Source: Larix sibirica (lineage: Eukaryota; Streptophyta; Pinopsida; Pinales; Pinaceae). From it: a stretch of DNA of 34,320 nucleotides. The position numbers and the translations under genes were made by a program. Each line of letters opens with the position of its first letter. Within the stretch, counting starts at the first letter, position 1. A model generated the notes under the pieces. The model ran no database searches, was not told where the DNA came from, and saw nothing but the letters and a program-made list of their open reading frames with translations. Of this stretch, positions 21,379 through 32,130 are shown one piece after another. The stretch spans positions 5,961 through 40,280 of the forward strand of contig NWUY0300019614.1 of NCBI GenBank assembly GCA_004151065.3, read 5' to 3'.

Positions 21379-22080
21379 ATGAAGATTGCATCTATCAATG
21401 TTCATGGCTTGAGAGGGAAATCCAAAACAAGATCCATTAAGAGGCTAGTTTCAGTGGATAAGCCGAACATTTTGATGCTTCAAGAAACAATGGTTAGCTG
21501 TGTTGTGATTACAACGCTTCTGGAGAAGTATTTTCCTCATTGGTCTTTTTTGCTATGGATGCGAATGGTAGATCAAGTGGTCTGGTCTCGGGTTTCTCTT
21601 GAAACATTTGGGTTGAGAATGCTTTTGCATGTAATTTTGTGATGGGGGTAGAAATTTTTTGTCAGGAGTTGGACAGATCTTTTCTTACTCTAAATATATA
21701 TGGGCCCTATGAAAATAGGAAAGAATTTTGGTCCAATTTGGTTGAACAAAGATGTTTTCAATCAACCAGTCTTATTATGAGAGAGGATTTAAATCTGATC
21801 CTCTTTGTTGAGGAAATTTGGGGGGTTGCGACAAGGGAAGACAAATTGGCTTCCTGTTTCAAAGAATTGTTCGAAGACAAGGGTTGGATAGATATTAAGC
21901 TGACTATTCTCAAGCCTGCTTGGTCCAATAAGCACGTCTAAGATCAAGGAATTTCTAATTGCCTTGATAGATATTTTTTACATGAAAATCTTGTTTTTGG
22001 GTTGGACATCTTTTGTTCATGAGTTGGTCCTAGTATTTCATCGGATCATTTCCCTGTATTTTTAGAAATTGGAAAGTCGG
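21379..22080 (+). pseudogene. LINE ORF2 endonuclease domain
   Basis: ORF2 starts ATG AAG ATT at 21379 (MKIASINVHGLRGKSK), with the N-x-x-G-L start typical of APE-type LINE endonucleases, and the metal-ligand Glu in LMLQETM. The frame is lost before 21642. TLNIYGPYENRKEFW and REDLNLIL follow in the next open piece (21639-21941), with RED replacing the usual GGD before the catalytic N. SSDHFPVFLEI near 22037 preserves the active-site His motif. The enzyme would nick target DNA to prime reverse transcription. Confidence 0.8.
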
Positions 22081-22439
22081 AAGAAAAATTAGGCTCTCCT
22101 TTCAAGTATAATTCTAGTTGGTCTGCAGATCCTGAAGTACAGCGGTCGATGACGAAGAACTAGGTTCCAGTGAATGAAAGAGATGGCCGACGTCTTGCTT
22201 TCAATTCTTTGCCTCCCACCAAAATCTTAAGGAATCCCTGCTGAGTCCGGACCGGGAGAAAAGGAAAGTCAGGGAGGCAAGATTAGTGGAGATTGAAGGT
22301 CGTATGGATGCCCTTTTCTCATCTAGCTCTGCTGGATTTTCCTCGGAAGATATTAGATAGAAGGTGGATTCCCTAGATATGCACAAATCTAAGATTCTAA
22401 GAGAAATTGAATTGGAGTGGAGACTAAAGAGTCGGGATT

Positions 22440-23600
22440 TATAGCACAAGGCTAGATATCATAAGGCAAAGTTTTTCCAAAATTTTGCTTCGCATAGAAG
22501 AAATATTAACACCATATGGGAGATTCAAAATGATAATGGCCTCTCTGTTAGGGGGTACCATAATTTAGCAGGATTCACTATGGACCATTTTAAGGACCTT
22601 TATTCAAACCCAGGGAACTAGGATATGGGTTGTATGCGACAAGTTATTTGAAAATTTATGTATGGTTGAACAAGAAGAGAGCAAGGTCTATTTTAGCTGG
22701 TTATTCTGGAGAAGTTGTTAGCCATGCTTAAAATTTTTCTACAGGACAAGAGTTCGAGACCAAATGGGTGGCCACCTGAATTTTTTGTGGACTTTTTTGA
22801 GTTGTTGGAAGAGAGCTGTTGAAGGTGGTTGAAGAAGTTTGGGTTTCAGGTTATGTTCTAGGCATTTATTCCACCTTTCTGGCCTTAATTCCTAAAAAAG
22901 ATCATATGATTTCCTTTGTTTATTCCAGACCTATCTCCTTGTGTAATGGGGTTTACAAAATCATTGCTAAGATAATAGCAGTCCACATCAAGCCTATTAT
23001 ATCCAGCTATATTTCTCAGGAATAGTTTGGTTTTCTTAATGGGCAGATAATTCATGAAGCAATTGGTGCTTCTCAGGAAGGTCTTCACACCATCAAGATT
23101 CAAAACCAAAATGTGGCAGGCTTAAAGTTAGACATGTCGAAAGCCCATGACAAAGCTTCTTGCCTCTTCATTCGTCTGGTGCTGCTACATGTTGGATTCA
23201 ATTTGGAAATGGCAAATTGGATTATGGGAAGTGTTGTCTCCCCTTCTTTTTTTGGTCTTGCTCAATGGTTTGGGGATGCCTTTTTTCAAATCTTCATGTG
23301 GTTTAAGGAAAGGATGCCCTCTCCCCCCTTATCTATTTTTATTGGTGGTTGAAGGTTTGAGTAGGTTGTTTCTCTTTGAGCAGTCCAAAAGAAAATTTTG
23401 GGGGTGTCATTCAATGGTCGAGAAAATATGACTCATCTAATGTTTGTGGATGATTTCTTTCTTTTATGTTCTCAATATGTGTTGGAATGTCGGTGCTTGA
23501 AGGAATCCTTATCTCTTTTTTGCAGGTAAACTAGTATGGAAATCAATGAATACAAATCTTTGTTGTTTATTCTATGGAACCAACTAGATCATAGAGGTTT
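22440..23600 (+). pseudogene. LINE ORF2 reverse transcriptase domain
   Basis: Linker text HKARYHKAKFFQNFASHRR comes first, with SRPNGWPPEFF near 22752. LALIPKKDHMISFVYSRPIS lies near 22881, with LCNGVYKIIAKIIAVHIKP right after it. LKLDMSKAHDKAS near 23122 is motif A, normally LDMSKAYDRV. GLRKGCPLPPYLFLLVVEG near 23306 is motif B, and LMFVDDFFLLCS near 23440 is the catalytic motif with both Asp kept and F for Y. PYLGFILNPNKYG near 23650 opens the thumb. Several frame changes separate these blocks. Confidence 0.85.
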
Positions 23601-23792
23601 TTGGAGAAGGTATTTCCCTTTTGAGTGTTGTAGGATGGAATAACGTGTCCCTTATTTAGGTTTCATTCTCAATCCCAACAAGTATGGAAAGCAGGATTGG
23701 TCATGGTTGATCTCCAAGGTAGAGCCCATAATCAAATTGTGGTGCAACAAATGGATATCAAGAGGTGGTAAACCAGTTCTGGGAAATCAGTT

Positions 23793-24248
23793 ATGGAATC
23801 CATTATGGTTTATTGGCATTTGTTGGCACATATACCGAAATTTACCTTAGACTCAATCCACAAACTTTGCTTCAATTTTTCGTGGAAAAATAATGAGTAT
23901 CAAGGGTTCCACTTAGTGGGTTGGAAAGACTTAGCAGCTCCAAAATCATCTGGAGGTTGGGGGCTAAAGAACATATTTTATAACAACAAAGTTCTTGTTG
24001 CAAAATCTCTATGGAACTTTCTCTCCAAGGATAGTTTTTGGAAAGATATTTTGGTTGCCAAGTACATAGCTATGGGTTCTGTGACTGATTGGGTGCATAA
24101 AAGAGAAAAAAGTTCACACTTTATATCAAACCAATGGACGGCCCTTTCAAATGATTTCCCTTTGTTGGTTTGTTTCCTTGCATGGAAAGTGGGCAATGGA
24201 AAGTATGTCCATGTGTGGCAATGGGGAGTCTATCCATGTGGGTCCTGA
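23793..24248 (+). pseudogene. LINE ORF2 connector after the RT
   Basis: This 151-codon open piece reads FNFSWKNNEYQGFHLVGWKD then LAAPKSSGGWGLKNIFYNNK and LVAKSLWNFLSK. It matches the conserved region downstream of plant LINE RTs (F-W-G, K-x-x-x-V-x-W, LC-PK-GGLGL-N-ALL-KW-W). Its length without a stop suggests a moderately young insertion. Function of the region is unknown. Confidence 0.8.
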
Positions 24249-24489
24249 TGCGATGATGGGGAGTCAAGGCAGACATAGTCTTCCGTCAACAATGGTCAAA
24301 CGCTTTCAATACATTGGTAAGGTGACATTGGACAAATTTTGTAAGTCCTTAGAAACTTCAATTTGGCAACAAGGTTGGCCTTCAGCAGAGGATCTAGGCT
24401 TCAGGGATGAGTGGCAAGACACCGGGGATATATTTTTCGTTAGATGCTCCGATAAGCACATATACGAATCACTAGGGAGTCTGATGTAT

Positions 24490-24800
24490 TGAAATGGATT
24501 TACAATACATCCAGTGGCAACTACACTGCTAAACACTGGTATGATTCTTGTTTTACTAACGATCTAGCGGAGCCCAATAGTGGTGGGGAAAACTATGGAA
24601 GATTAAATCCCCTCTGGAGAGCATCTTAAACTTTTGGTTAAAGCTAGCCAGTTGCATGTTGACATGGGATATGTTGAAGAAGTTCAATTTCACTAGTATG
24701 GGTATTCATCTTATGTGCAAATAAGATGAATAATTGATTGATCACATCTTTCTAAGATGCCAATTTTCCATATTAGTTTGGTCGAAAAACTGAAAGGAAT
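24490..24800 (+). pseudogene. LINE ORF2 zf-RVT-like region
   Basis: Text such as SILNFWLKLASCMLTWDMLKK, then LMCK, stop, DHIFLRCQF near 24720-24765 follows the zf-RVT order: W-x-L-x-x-P, F-W, L-x-T-x-x-L, C..C, HIF-x-x-C. Stops and a frameshift are present. Confidence 0.6.
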
Positions 24801-25099
24801 CTAAACATTGTTGATCTTTGGTTTGGTTAGTCGATAGATTTGTGCTTAAGGCACTTTTTCACAACATAGATGCTAAAAAGGCTAAGAGCCCTTCCATTGT
24901 TGGTCTCTTAGGGCATTTGGATAGCCAGGAAAAAAGTAGTTTTCGAAGGAATGATTTTTCCTCCTTTTCAGGTTTATGTGCAAGCTCTGTTTCTTCTTCA
25001 GTTTTATCATGATTAGCCTTGCATGGCTTCAGCAAGATAGGTTATCCCATTGAGAATTTAGGAGGATTAATCTTGGTCATTCTTCGATGGGGCAAGTTA

Positions 25100-25423
25100 A
25101 GAAGGTAATCAAGTCAGTGGATTTGGATTTGTATTTTCCTTCCAGGGATCATTTTTTTAGGGAAAAGGTGGTCTGGGGCTAGGTACAAATAACTATGTGG
25201 AATTCAGAGGTTCATTATATTTGCTACATCAAGCTTCTTGGCAAGGTATACAAATCCTACAAGTCTTCGATGATTCGAGGCTGGTCATTAACTAGATGTT
25301 GAGATCGATCGACAGAGATCAAGAACATTGGATTAGTATATATAGCTAATCAAATGAAAATTATCAATGGTTCATTTTTCTCTATTTAATACAAGCACAT
25401 AGAGAGAGAACTAAATTCATTAG
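25100..25423 (+). pseudogene. LINE ORF2 RNase H domain, first part
   Basis: QVFDDSRLVIN, stop, MLRSIDRDQ near 25266 corresponds to the GDS motif of LINE RNase H, with FDDS here. KHIERELNSLAD ends against the nested insertion; its last codons lie on the other side at 27266-27300. RNase H removes template RNA after first-strand synthesis. Confidence 0.65.
25407..25423 (+). repeat. 17-bp target-site duplication of the nested LINE, left
   Basis: AGAACTAAATTCATTAG occurs exactly here and at 27266-27282. Removing the intervening DNA and one copy restores the RNase H reading frame of the host LINE. Confidence 0.9.
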
Positions 25424-25831
25424 TATGGGTTAGCAGGTGCAGGAGGAGTCCTTCTCAACTCCGAGGGAAACAAAAAGAAAGACTATGCATGGGGAATTGG
25501 CAGGAGGACTAATAATGATGCAGAATGGCTCGCTCTGATCAAAGGAATGGAAATCACAAGGAACGACGATGTCAAGGATCTCGTGGCCTTTGGAGACTCA
25601 ATGTTGGTAATCAGGGAAGCCATATCTTTGGCCAAAAATCGTAGAAAACCAGTATCCAAGCTCCAACATATCTTTATCTACGTGGTTAAGGATTTTAACT
25701 CTATCTCCTTTCTTCACATATTGAGAAGCAACAACCAAAAAGCAGACATCATGGCAAATATTGGTGCTGGATTGGATTGTGGATTGTCGACAATTAATGG
25801 TCATAACCTTGACATCAATTGGGTCCCTTAA
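25424..25831 (+). pseudogene. RNase H domain of the nested LINE (5'-truncated)
   Basis: Open from the insertion edge to a stop at 25829-25831 with no internal break. AGAGGVLLNSEGNKKK is the usual (P)AGAGGVL start, and YAWGIGRRTNNDAEWLALIK carries the catalytic Glu. LVAFGDSMLVIREA carries the GDS Asp, and FLHILRSNNQKADIMANIGA carries the N-x-x-AD-x-(M/L)AN end motif. The first catalytic Asp region lies upstream of the truncation and is lost. The intact frame suggests a young insertion. Confidence 0.85.
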
Positions 25832-25951
25832 CCCCCCTACCAAGTTTGCTAATGATAACCTTGATTGCACTATTTAAGCACTCTCTCTCGGTTTGGGATT
25901 TCTTTTTCCACCCTACAAACAATAGTCTCAACCAAAATTAAAATTTGAGTA

Positions 25952-26942
25952 ATGGCGAGATCTTCTTGGGATCCCCCTCTCCTCCTCGATCCATGCCCGC
26001 GTCCTCCTAGCACACTTGGCGTCCTCCTCCTCCAGACTCCACATGTCTCGCATGCGTGAATTCAACGAGACCAGGCTCCGAGGAACCCTTGGATTATAAC
26101 ACGCTCAAGGGTGATAATCTCGGCATTCTGCAGGACTTCTTCGTTGTGAATCGGGTTTATATTCTCTGGCAGAACATGGAGGATAACCATAACGCTAGAC
26201 TGAACCTCCCTGTGCTGCAGTGTCGTCGATGCAAGAAACACCTCCAGGTCCATACGGGGGGGTTGGAATGAAACGATACCTTTCAGCTCTTGACGTGGTG
26301 CAGGGGCAGGGCAATGGTGGTTCTGGGAAAGCTTCTCGTGGTGGTTCTGTGCAGCAAGCCTTTCGTGGTCTCTCCATAATTGATGAGCCAGGCAGTGGCA
26401 GGAATTGGGCTCCTCTTGATGTGGTGCAAGGTCAGAGCAATGGTGGTTCTATGCAACATACAGTTCGTGGTCACTCCAGTGAGCCGAGAAGTGGTAGGAA
26501 TTGGACGCTTCATGCGGGTGACAACGGTGGGTTTATCAATTTGGAGTCTCCGCAAGGACTGGACAGTTCGTCCTCTGAGGTCCATTCTCAGTTGCAGGAG
26601 CTGGAAACTCAAGTTCGCTGGCTCAGAGGTGAGAACTCAAACCTGAAAAAATCCATCTCTCACCTCTTCACTATTGTTCAGATTACAAATTCTAAAGTTC
26701 GCAGTGGTAGCAGTAAGTTGAAAGAGTATTTTCAAATGCTGGCTAGAAAACTTGAAAACAGTTGCCCTTGTTCAGTTGATATAAGCTCCCAAATTAAATC
26801 CCTACATAGCAGTCTCAGAATGGTTGGAGCCAAGCTCGACGGCATGAGGTCTGATATTAGGAACAACTCCATTGTCTTCCATGGCATCGTTGATGATAAC
26901 GTCGGAGCTGTGGCTGGGAGCAAGGAGAAGAACGTCCACTAG
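25952..26942 (+). CDS. Unrecognised ORF downstream of the nested LINE RNase H
   Basis: The longest piece opens at the ATG at 26229 (MQETPPGPYGGVGMKRY) and runs to a stop at 26940-26942, about 237 codons. Two earlier frames (25952-26059 MARSSWDPPLL; 26056-26271 with LQCRRCKKHLQ) look like its upstream part, shifted twice. The N-terminal half is Gly/Ser/Gln-rich with a partial internal repeat (LDVVQGQGNGGS, then LDVVQGQSNGGS about 43 residues later). The C-terminal half (VHSQLQELETQVRWLRGENS onward to RMVGAKLDGMRSDIRNN) has heptad-like spacing suggesting coiled coils. I know no family match. It may be an accessory ORF, transduced 3' flank, or captured host cDNA. Confidence 0.45.
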
Positions 26943-27265
26943 CATCATGTCAACTGTTGATTTTTCTGTTTGCTAGTCCATGTGTTTACATAACTTTTAT
27001 GTTATGTCCCTTTTTTGCAAAGGCTTGTCGAAGATAGTCCATTGTTTCTCTCCTCGATTTGTATTTCTTCTGTAGTTTTCTACTAGGAAATTTTGTAAGG
27101 ATCTTCAGTTGTCGCATAATTGGGTATTTGTATGACCTGCAAAGACTGGAATGTGATGAGCTTGCCATGACATCTCTCCAATTTTGAGACCAGTCTTCCC
27201 AACTCTTTTTGTAATACCACCTCTTTTTTAATATAAAAGCTCGTTACCCGTTGTTGTAAAAAAAA
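26943..27265 (+). other. 3' UTR and poly(A) of the nested LINE
   Basis: Non-coding, ending TTTAATATAAAAGCTCG then ACCCGTTGTTG and a short A run before the target duplication. The AATATAAA string near 27228 could act as a polyadenylation signal. Confidence 0.6.
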
Positions 27266-27282
27266 AGAACTAAATTCATTAG
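27266..27282 (+). repeat. 17-bp target-site duplication of the nested LINE, right
   Basis: Exact copy of 25407-25423, immediately after a run of A. The first A may belong to the poly(A) tail, making the duplication 16-17 bp. Confidence 0.9.
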
Positions 27283-27386
27283 CAGATGCTCTCTCTAAAC
27301 ATAATTTATCCATGATTCCTGGTTTTGTGAGATTGGAAGAATTTAAAAGCAGTACTTTGGTCTCCTCCGTGCGGATCCCTTTGTGA
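27266..27386 (+). pseudogene. LINE ORF2 RNase H domain, C-terminal end
   Basis: The frame interrupted at 25423 resumes with ELNSLADALSKHNLSMIPGF and ends VSSVRIPL, stop at 27384-27386. The N-S-x-A-D-x-L-(S/A)-K motif is the standard end of plant LINE RNase H. About 190 bp of 3' UTR follow to the A-rich end at 27580. Confidence 0.75.
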
Positions 27387-27580
27387 ACTCTTTTTTGAGT
27401 TAGGATATTTATTATTAGACTCTCAGATCTATCTATGTTACTATTTCTAGGCTTCTCATGATAGAATTACCTTTTTGTTTCTCAAGCTATTTCCTTTTTG
27501 GCTCAACATTTTGCCTTTCACCACCGAAGAGTGTATATTCTGATCTTAATGAATAGAAATACTTTTTTTTCTTGGAAAAA

Positions 27581-27594
27581 AATTAATTAAATTA
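27581..27594 (+). repeat. 14-bp target-site duplication, right copy
   Basis: Exact copy of 19904-19917, preceded by an A-rich LINE 3' end. The unit B sequence resumes with TTAAGAAACTATGAG. Confidence 0.85.
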
Positions 27595-29413
27595 TTAAGA
27601 AACTATGAGAAGGACTTTTGTAAATGTAGCCTTTTAGTTTTCAATTGAAAAATGGTAGTAAATCATCAATTATGTCCATAATAAAGAGAGTTGGTTAACT
27701 TTCAGGCATGCTTATAAAATAAATAAATTGATAGTAACTTTGATTTACAAACATGTAACTAATCATCTTATTTCTTCAATAAATAATTTATTGTTTGAAA
27801 TAAATATAACCATATTAGAAGCTTGAGATACATATTTATCATCGTCTATGCCCTTGAAACAAACAATTGCAATACAACCATAATCCTTAAATCATAAAAA
27901 AACAACTTGAAAACCTTAACACTATTGAAGCCTACCCTAACCTTACATGAGGTGAATAGCAAATGATCAAGTAGCAACAACATGATGAACACATTATGAT
28001 ACAACTCTTTAATGTGTCACTTAAAAGTTTCCTTAGCACTCCCACATATCAGTATTGTGCCTTGTTGTATGTTATAGTCCCATTGACCTATTTTGATCAT
28101 TTGTGGACATAAATAAATTTTCATCTTGACTCAAGTTCTTTTTTAGCCCTCACTGCTTCTATTTTCTCCTTGTTCGGTACAAATTATAAGATAAACATCA
28201 ACAATTTAGTTAGTGTAAGATTGTAAGTTTATGACTAGTTAGATAAAAACTTCAAAGAACTAAAAACCAATAGCTAGAGTAGTTAAATTATCACAAACAT
28301 GGCTTTTGTTCTCTCCTGTGCTCTTCTACATCCCATATATGCCTATAAATTATTTGTATTTACACTATGAATTTTTAGCTTTTCCTTTCTTGTTGGTTGT
28401 AGTATTTCCCTATATCTAGATAGGGTAGAAATGAGATTGACTTCTAATTTACGCCCAAGTGGGTCATAGATTATTGGCCGGTATGAAATTGCTAAGAATA
28501 ATTTCTAAATTATAACATGCAACTGTCATTGTTTTGGTCTCACTCTTTTTAAAAAAAAATCTTCATAAAAGATTAGTGTCGGAGGCCAACCACGAGACTA
28601 TGCATAAACAACCCAACCATTGGATATATTTACTAATTAATGGCTATTACTGAGAGGGTAACATTTAGGGTATTTTAGTTTGTCAATATTCATTACTAAC
28701 TTTGTGAGTTTGAGAATGCACTATAATTTTGTACATATAAAAAATTTATCAAGAAAGATGCATTGGGAGGTGTAATAACATTGATGAGAAACATTTATTT
28801 AGGAAGACACACTCCATAGTGAGAAGATATGGTTAAGGATGACAAGGAAAGTGTAGTAGTGGCAAGAAAAAAGAGTATGAACTTTGATTTTATGTGTTTT
28901 AAAAGTGCCAATGCATATGTACAAGCAAATGCAAACAATGCAAGCAAGGATGATATAAGCATATGGCGCCAAAACTTGTACATGAAAAGATAAATGCACG
29001 AAATGCCCCATCTTTAATGAGTGCAATGATGTATAATGGATGCACATATCATTAGGGAACAATACCAAGTTCTAGAAGCATACAAAAGTACCCCATGTGT
29101 GTGGATAGAAACCATTTATGATAGTAGTATAACATGATGGGGTAATTTATTTGATCAATTTTGAATAGAGATCTTTAGGAACCCATGTTTTGTCAAGAGT
29201 AGGGGAGTTGGTTCTCTTAGGTACCAAAAAATGACAAGTGTGTTTTGTTATCTTAAAAGGCATCCACGAGTGCTTTGTGCCAACAAGGACAAAGTCTAAA
29301 GAATACTCTTGTTCATAGAAGGAGGAACCATGGGGGAGGGAAGAAAAAACACCCACTTAGAAAGAAGATATGAGAGGGTTGTGAATAGGAGGAGGTTTAT
29401 GATAGATAAAGGG

Positions 29414-29758
29414 GCATGGATCTCTATTCATCGAATGGATATTCACTTTATGAACGAATTGGACCTCTCGAAATAGAGTGGGTAAATTGCACATATAGAA
29501 TGAAGCCATAGACAACCAAAAAAAGAATTGTAAGATCAAAATAAGGGTCAAATACAACCGATTTTTCATCTAAGATATTGGGAAGGTCAACATGAGATAA
29601 AGGTTGAGATTATGTATTTTAACAAAGCCTTGAAAAACCCAATTAGGATGTTCAAGATCAATGGTTACAAGAGTCCAAACCAAGGATTGGGGAATAATAT
29701 GCATAATTTTTTTAGAATCGGGCAATTAATGCAACTTTTGAAATTTCACCTCAATCAT
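29414..29758. other. Unassigned stretch right of the tandem pair
   Basis: Similarity to unit A stops near 29413. No gene or motif is seen up to the minisatellite. Confidence 0.35.
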
Positions 29759-29875
29759 GAGGTTTCTCGGGTCTATTCACTATGAAATTTCAACCTTGAG
29801 GTTTCCCGGGTCTATTCACTATGAACTTTCAACCTTGAGGTTTCTTGGGTCTATTCACTATGAAATTTCAACCTT
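29759..29875 (+). repeat. 39-bp minisatellite, three copies
   Basis: Units 29759-29797, 29798-29836 and 29837-29875 each start GAGGTTTC and contain GGGTCTATTCACTATGAA, with one or two substitutions between units. A partial unit precedes (AAATTTCACCTCAATCAT). No function is visible. Confidence 0.9.
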
Positions 29876-30480
29876 GGGTTTGATCTAAAATATTAAACTA
29901 CAATATTATTTCCCTTCCCTTTAATCTATTTTCACCTAGAAACCAAAGAGAAAGAATACAATATGAACGTAATTTAATACCATAATGATAAAACCCCTCG
30001 GGGCAAACGTTTAAAGGCATATAACAAATTTGATTTCTCTTGTTACAATAGAATATAATAATAATAATAGTAATTCTCCTTTACCTTCTTGTTATATGTT
30101 AAATCACTTAACCAATTCAACTATATGTTATGTCTAATAAACATGAACAATAAAGAGTAAAAATATATTCTATCACGAAGATAACATAAGTTGAAATTCA
30201 AATTTGCAAGTACCAAAATTTGGACAAGTGGAAACTTCATATCTATATAAATTATAAAGTGCGAATACATATCACAACTTTAACAGAAAGTTCTAAGTAC
30301 ATGTTAAGCTCTCTAACCCTTGTATAGGGAAACCATAGAAATCCTTAACCACTAACTCCTCTTGGCTAGGAATCATTGCCAACCAAAGTTGGTCATTGGA
30401 CCACTAAAGATCCTCAACATGCTAGCATCAACATTAGAAAGTCCTCCCTATAGTATTAGTGCTCTCCGTAGAAGTGCTCT
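29876..30480. other. AT-rich non-coding stretch
   Basis: ATAATA microsatellite-like runs occur near 30056. No gene motif is seen. It may include the outer end of the LTR that starts at 32633, but I could not place that boundary. Confidence 0.35.
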
Positions 30481-31110
30481 TCTTCCTTAGGATTTACAAA
30501 CCCTAGCCATTTGGATCACACAAGTACATGGCAAGGAAATTCTAGCACTAGCTTCCAATTCTACAGGTCCATCCTATGGTTTTCGTCCTCAATCCCTATA
30601 TATTTGACTCTTGCATCAAGACGAGCAACAAGACATCCATGGAGCATCAAGAATATAATAATTGAGTCTTATTATGAGCAAAGCATCACACAGAGATCGA
30701 GACTCATCAATATAGGCTCTCCATGATCTTTTCTTAGCCTCCATGCTTCACACAAGAACATGGGTAGTAAATCATGCAAGGTGTTAGCTCCACTCTCCAT
30801 GCTTTCTACTATTGTAGAAACCTTAGCACTATAACAAGAGCCACAAGAACCATCATTATCTTCAATGTCATTTTCTTCTCTAGGTTTTACTTGCATAACA
30901 CAAACCCTATCCTCTCATAAGAGAAAACCTCAGCACCACACAACAATAATCTCTCTGAGGATAACCTTGGTGCCTCTCTATTGCTAACTATCTCCACTTA
31001 TGGTTTCCTCATAAAACCTAGCATCTTGCTCCCTACAAGATTTATCTGAGGCAATACAAAGATAGGATATGGTATACTGATAATAAGACATGCCAATGCT
31101 AACTCCTCCC

Positions 31111-31128
31111 TTATATATATATAATAGG
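31111..31128 (-). promoter_or_regulatory. TATA-box-like element in the putative LTR
   Basis: The minus-strand sequence reads ATTATATATATATAAGG. Its position inside the putative U3 would suit an LTR promoter, but simple AT repeats of this kind are common. Confidence 0.3.
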
Positions 31129-31979
31129 TAAGGAAGGATAAGATAACACAAGGACATGTGTTCATATAAGTAACCAACAAGGAAACCCCACATGGAGTGC
31201 TCTAGTACAATACAAGGATGTACAAGTGTTATACTAGGGTTTATCCAACCCCCAAGGTGAAATGTTCTCCAAGCTTGAACCTTTTAAGGCTCAACACCCA
31301 TCCTCTAGGATGGTGCACTCTCCAACAAGTTGTTAGTCCAACACTCCCCTTCCACAATCATCATGTACTTGGCCACCCCTTTAACACTTTCGAGGTGACA
31401 GGGTCCTCCATTTACCACCATTAACAAAAACCTTGTTGTTTTGATGAACAATTTCGAATGTTAATCCATAGACTTACTATACCATTAATTTTAACAATGA
31501 AAGTATATATATACATAGCAGTTAATTATTTAAATTACTGATGCTAAATTACCTAATCATTTCTACCATGAATGCATCTATACCATGACCATCAAATCCA
31601 TGCACATAAACATTTCATGGTAGAACATTAAGCAAACACATAGCTTAAATTACAACCATGGCATTCACATGGAATTGAGAAACTTATCTTTTTAAAGGAA
31701 AATAGTCCCAAATTGGCTATAAACAAAGGGTGTTCCCCCCATCCATAGGTGTTATACCATACTTTTTCTTTCTATGACAGAGACTACCCCCTGGTTGGGG
31801 ATATTAGTCCACAAAGGTTGAAATCTCATGAGTCCTCTACTCAGTCCATAACTCATACCGCACATTATAAGGGAATAACCAAAACTCAAACACATATCTA
31901 GTGCCAAAGTCGTTTACCTTTGTTCCAAACCCCACAGGGAATAGCTAGTGCCAAACCCCATCTACAACTGTCCTAACCC

Positions 31980-32130
31980 ACTAGCACTCATCCCCCACCA
32001 ACCTACACAACATAAGGAAGGCCCCCCCCTTCTTTGTTCAACAAACCCTTGGGTTGTCTCCATCCCCTTTCAGTGCTCCAACACAGGTCGACTAAGTAGT
32101 ATCCATGTCAAGGATCCTGGGACCTCAACT
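31980..32130 (+). repeat. Dispersed ~150-bp repeat, copy 1
   Basis: Similar to 33110-33260. Shared strings include CTACACAACA or CTGCACAACACAAGGAA, then CCCTT-TCAGTGCT or TTTCCAGTGCTACAACACAGGTCGA, then CCATGT and GGACCTCA. One copy lies in the putative LTR and the other in the internal side. Confidence 0.6.

Larger units (their letters stand above)
25424..27265 (+). mobile_element. 5'-truncated LINE nested in the first LINE
   Basis: This 1842-bp insertion starts mid-gene in an RNase H domain and ends in poly(A) after CTCGTTACCCGTTGTTG, with 17-bp target duplications. That is classic target-primed reverse transcription with 5' truncation. It belongs to a different family from its host: its RNase H sequence and 3' end differ, and its 3' segment after the RNase H stop is ~1.43 kb instead of ~0.19 kb. 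Confidence 0.9.
19918..27580 (+). mobile_element. Full-length LINE retrotransposon (5' UTR to A-rich tail)
   Basis: This 7.66-kb insertion splits unit B and is flanked by a 14-bp target duplication. Without the nested copy it is about 5.8 kb, a normal plant LINE length. Order: short 5' leader, ORF1 with a DUF4283-like region, ORF2 with endonuclease, reverse transcriptase, zinc-knuckle-type C-terminal region and RNase H, ~190-bp 3' UTR and A-rich end. Many stops and frameshifts show it is inactive, but all domains are still readable. Confidence 0.9.
18891..29413 (+). repeat. Tandem unit B (interrupted by a LINE)
   Basis: Left part 18891-19917 and right part 27581-29413 align in order with unit A. 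Removing the LINE and one target duplication leaves about 2.85 kb. After 29413 the match to the unit start is lost, so the array ends there. Weak tRNA-like boxes (GGTGGTTAGGG near 19017, AGTTCAAATCCC near 19044) hint that a very old SINE may be part of the unit. Confidence 0.8.

Noticed and set aside
26195-26923. Minus-strand frames opposite the extra ORF of the nested LINE
   Set aside because: They are shorter, and the plus strand agrees with the element's orientation and poly(A).
29759-29875. CRISPR-like array
   Set aside because: The 39-bp units are directly adjacent with no spacers, and the context is a plant genome. It is a minisatellite.
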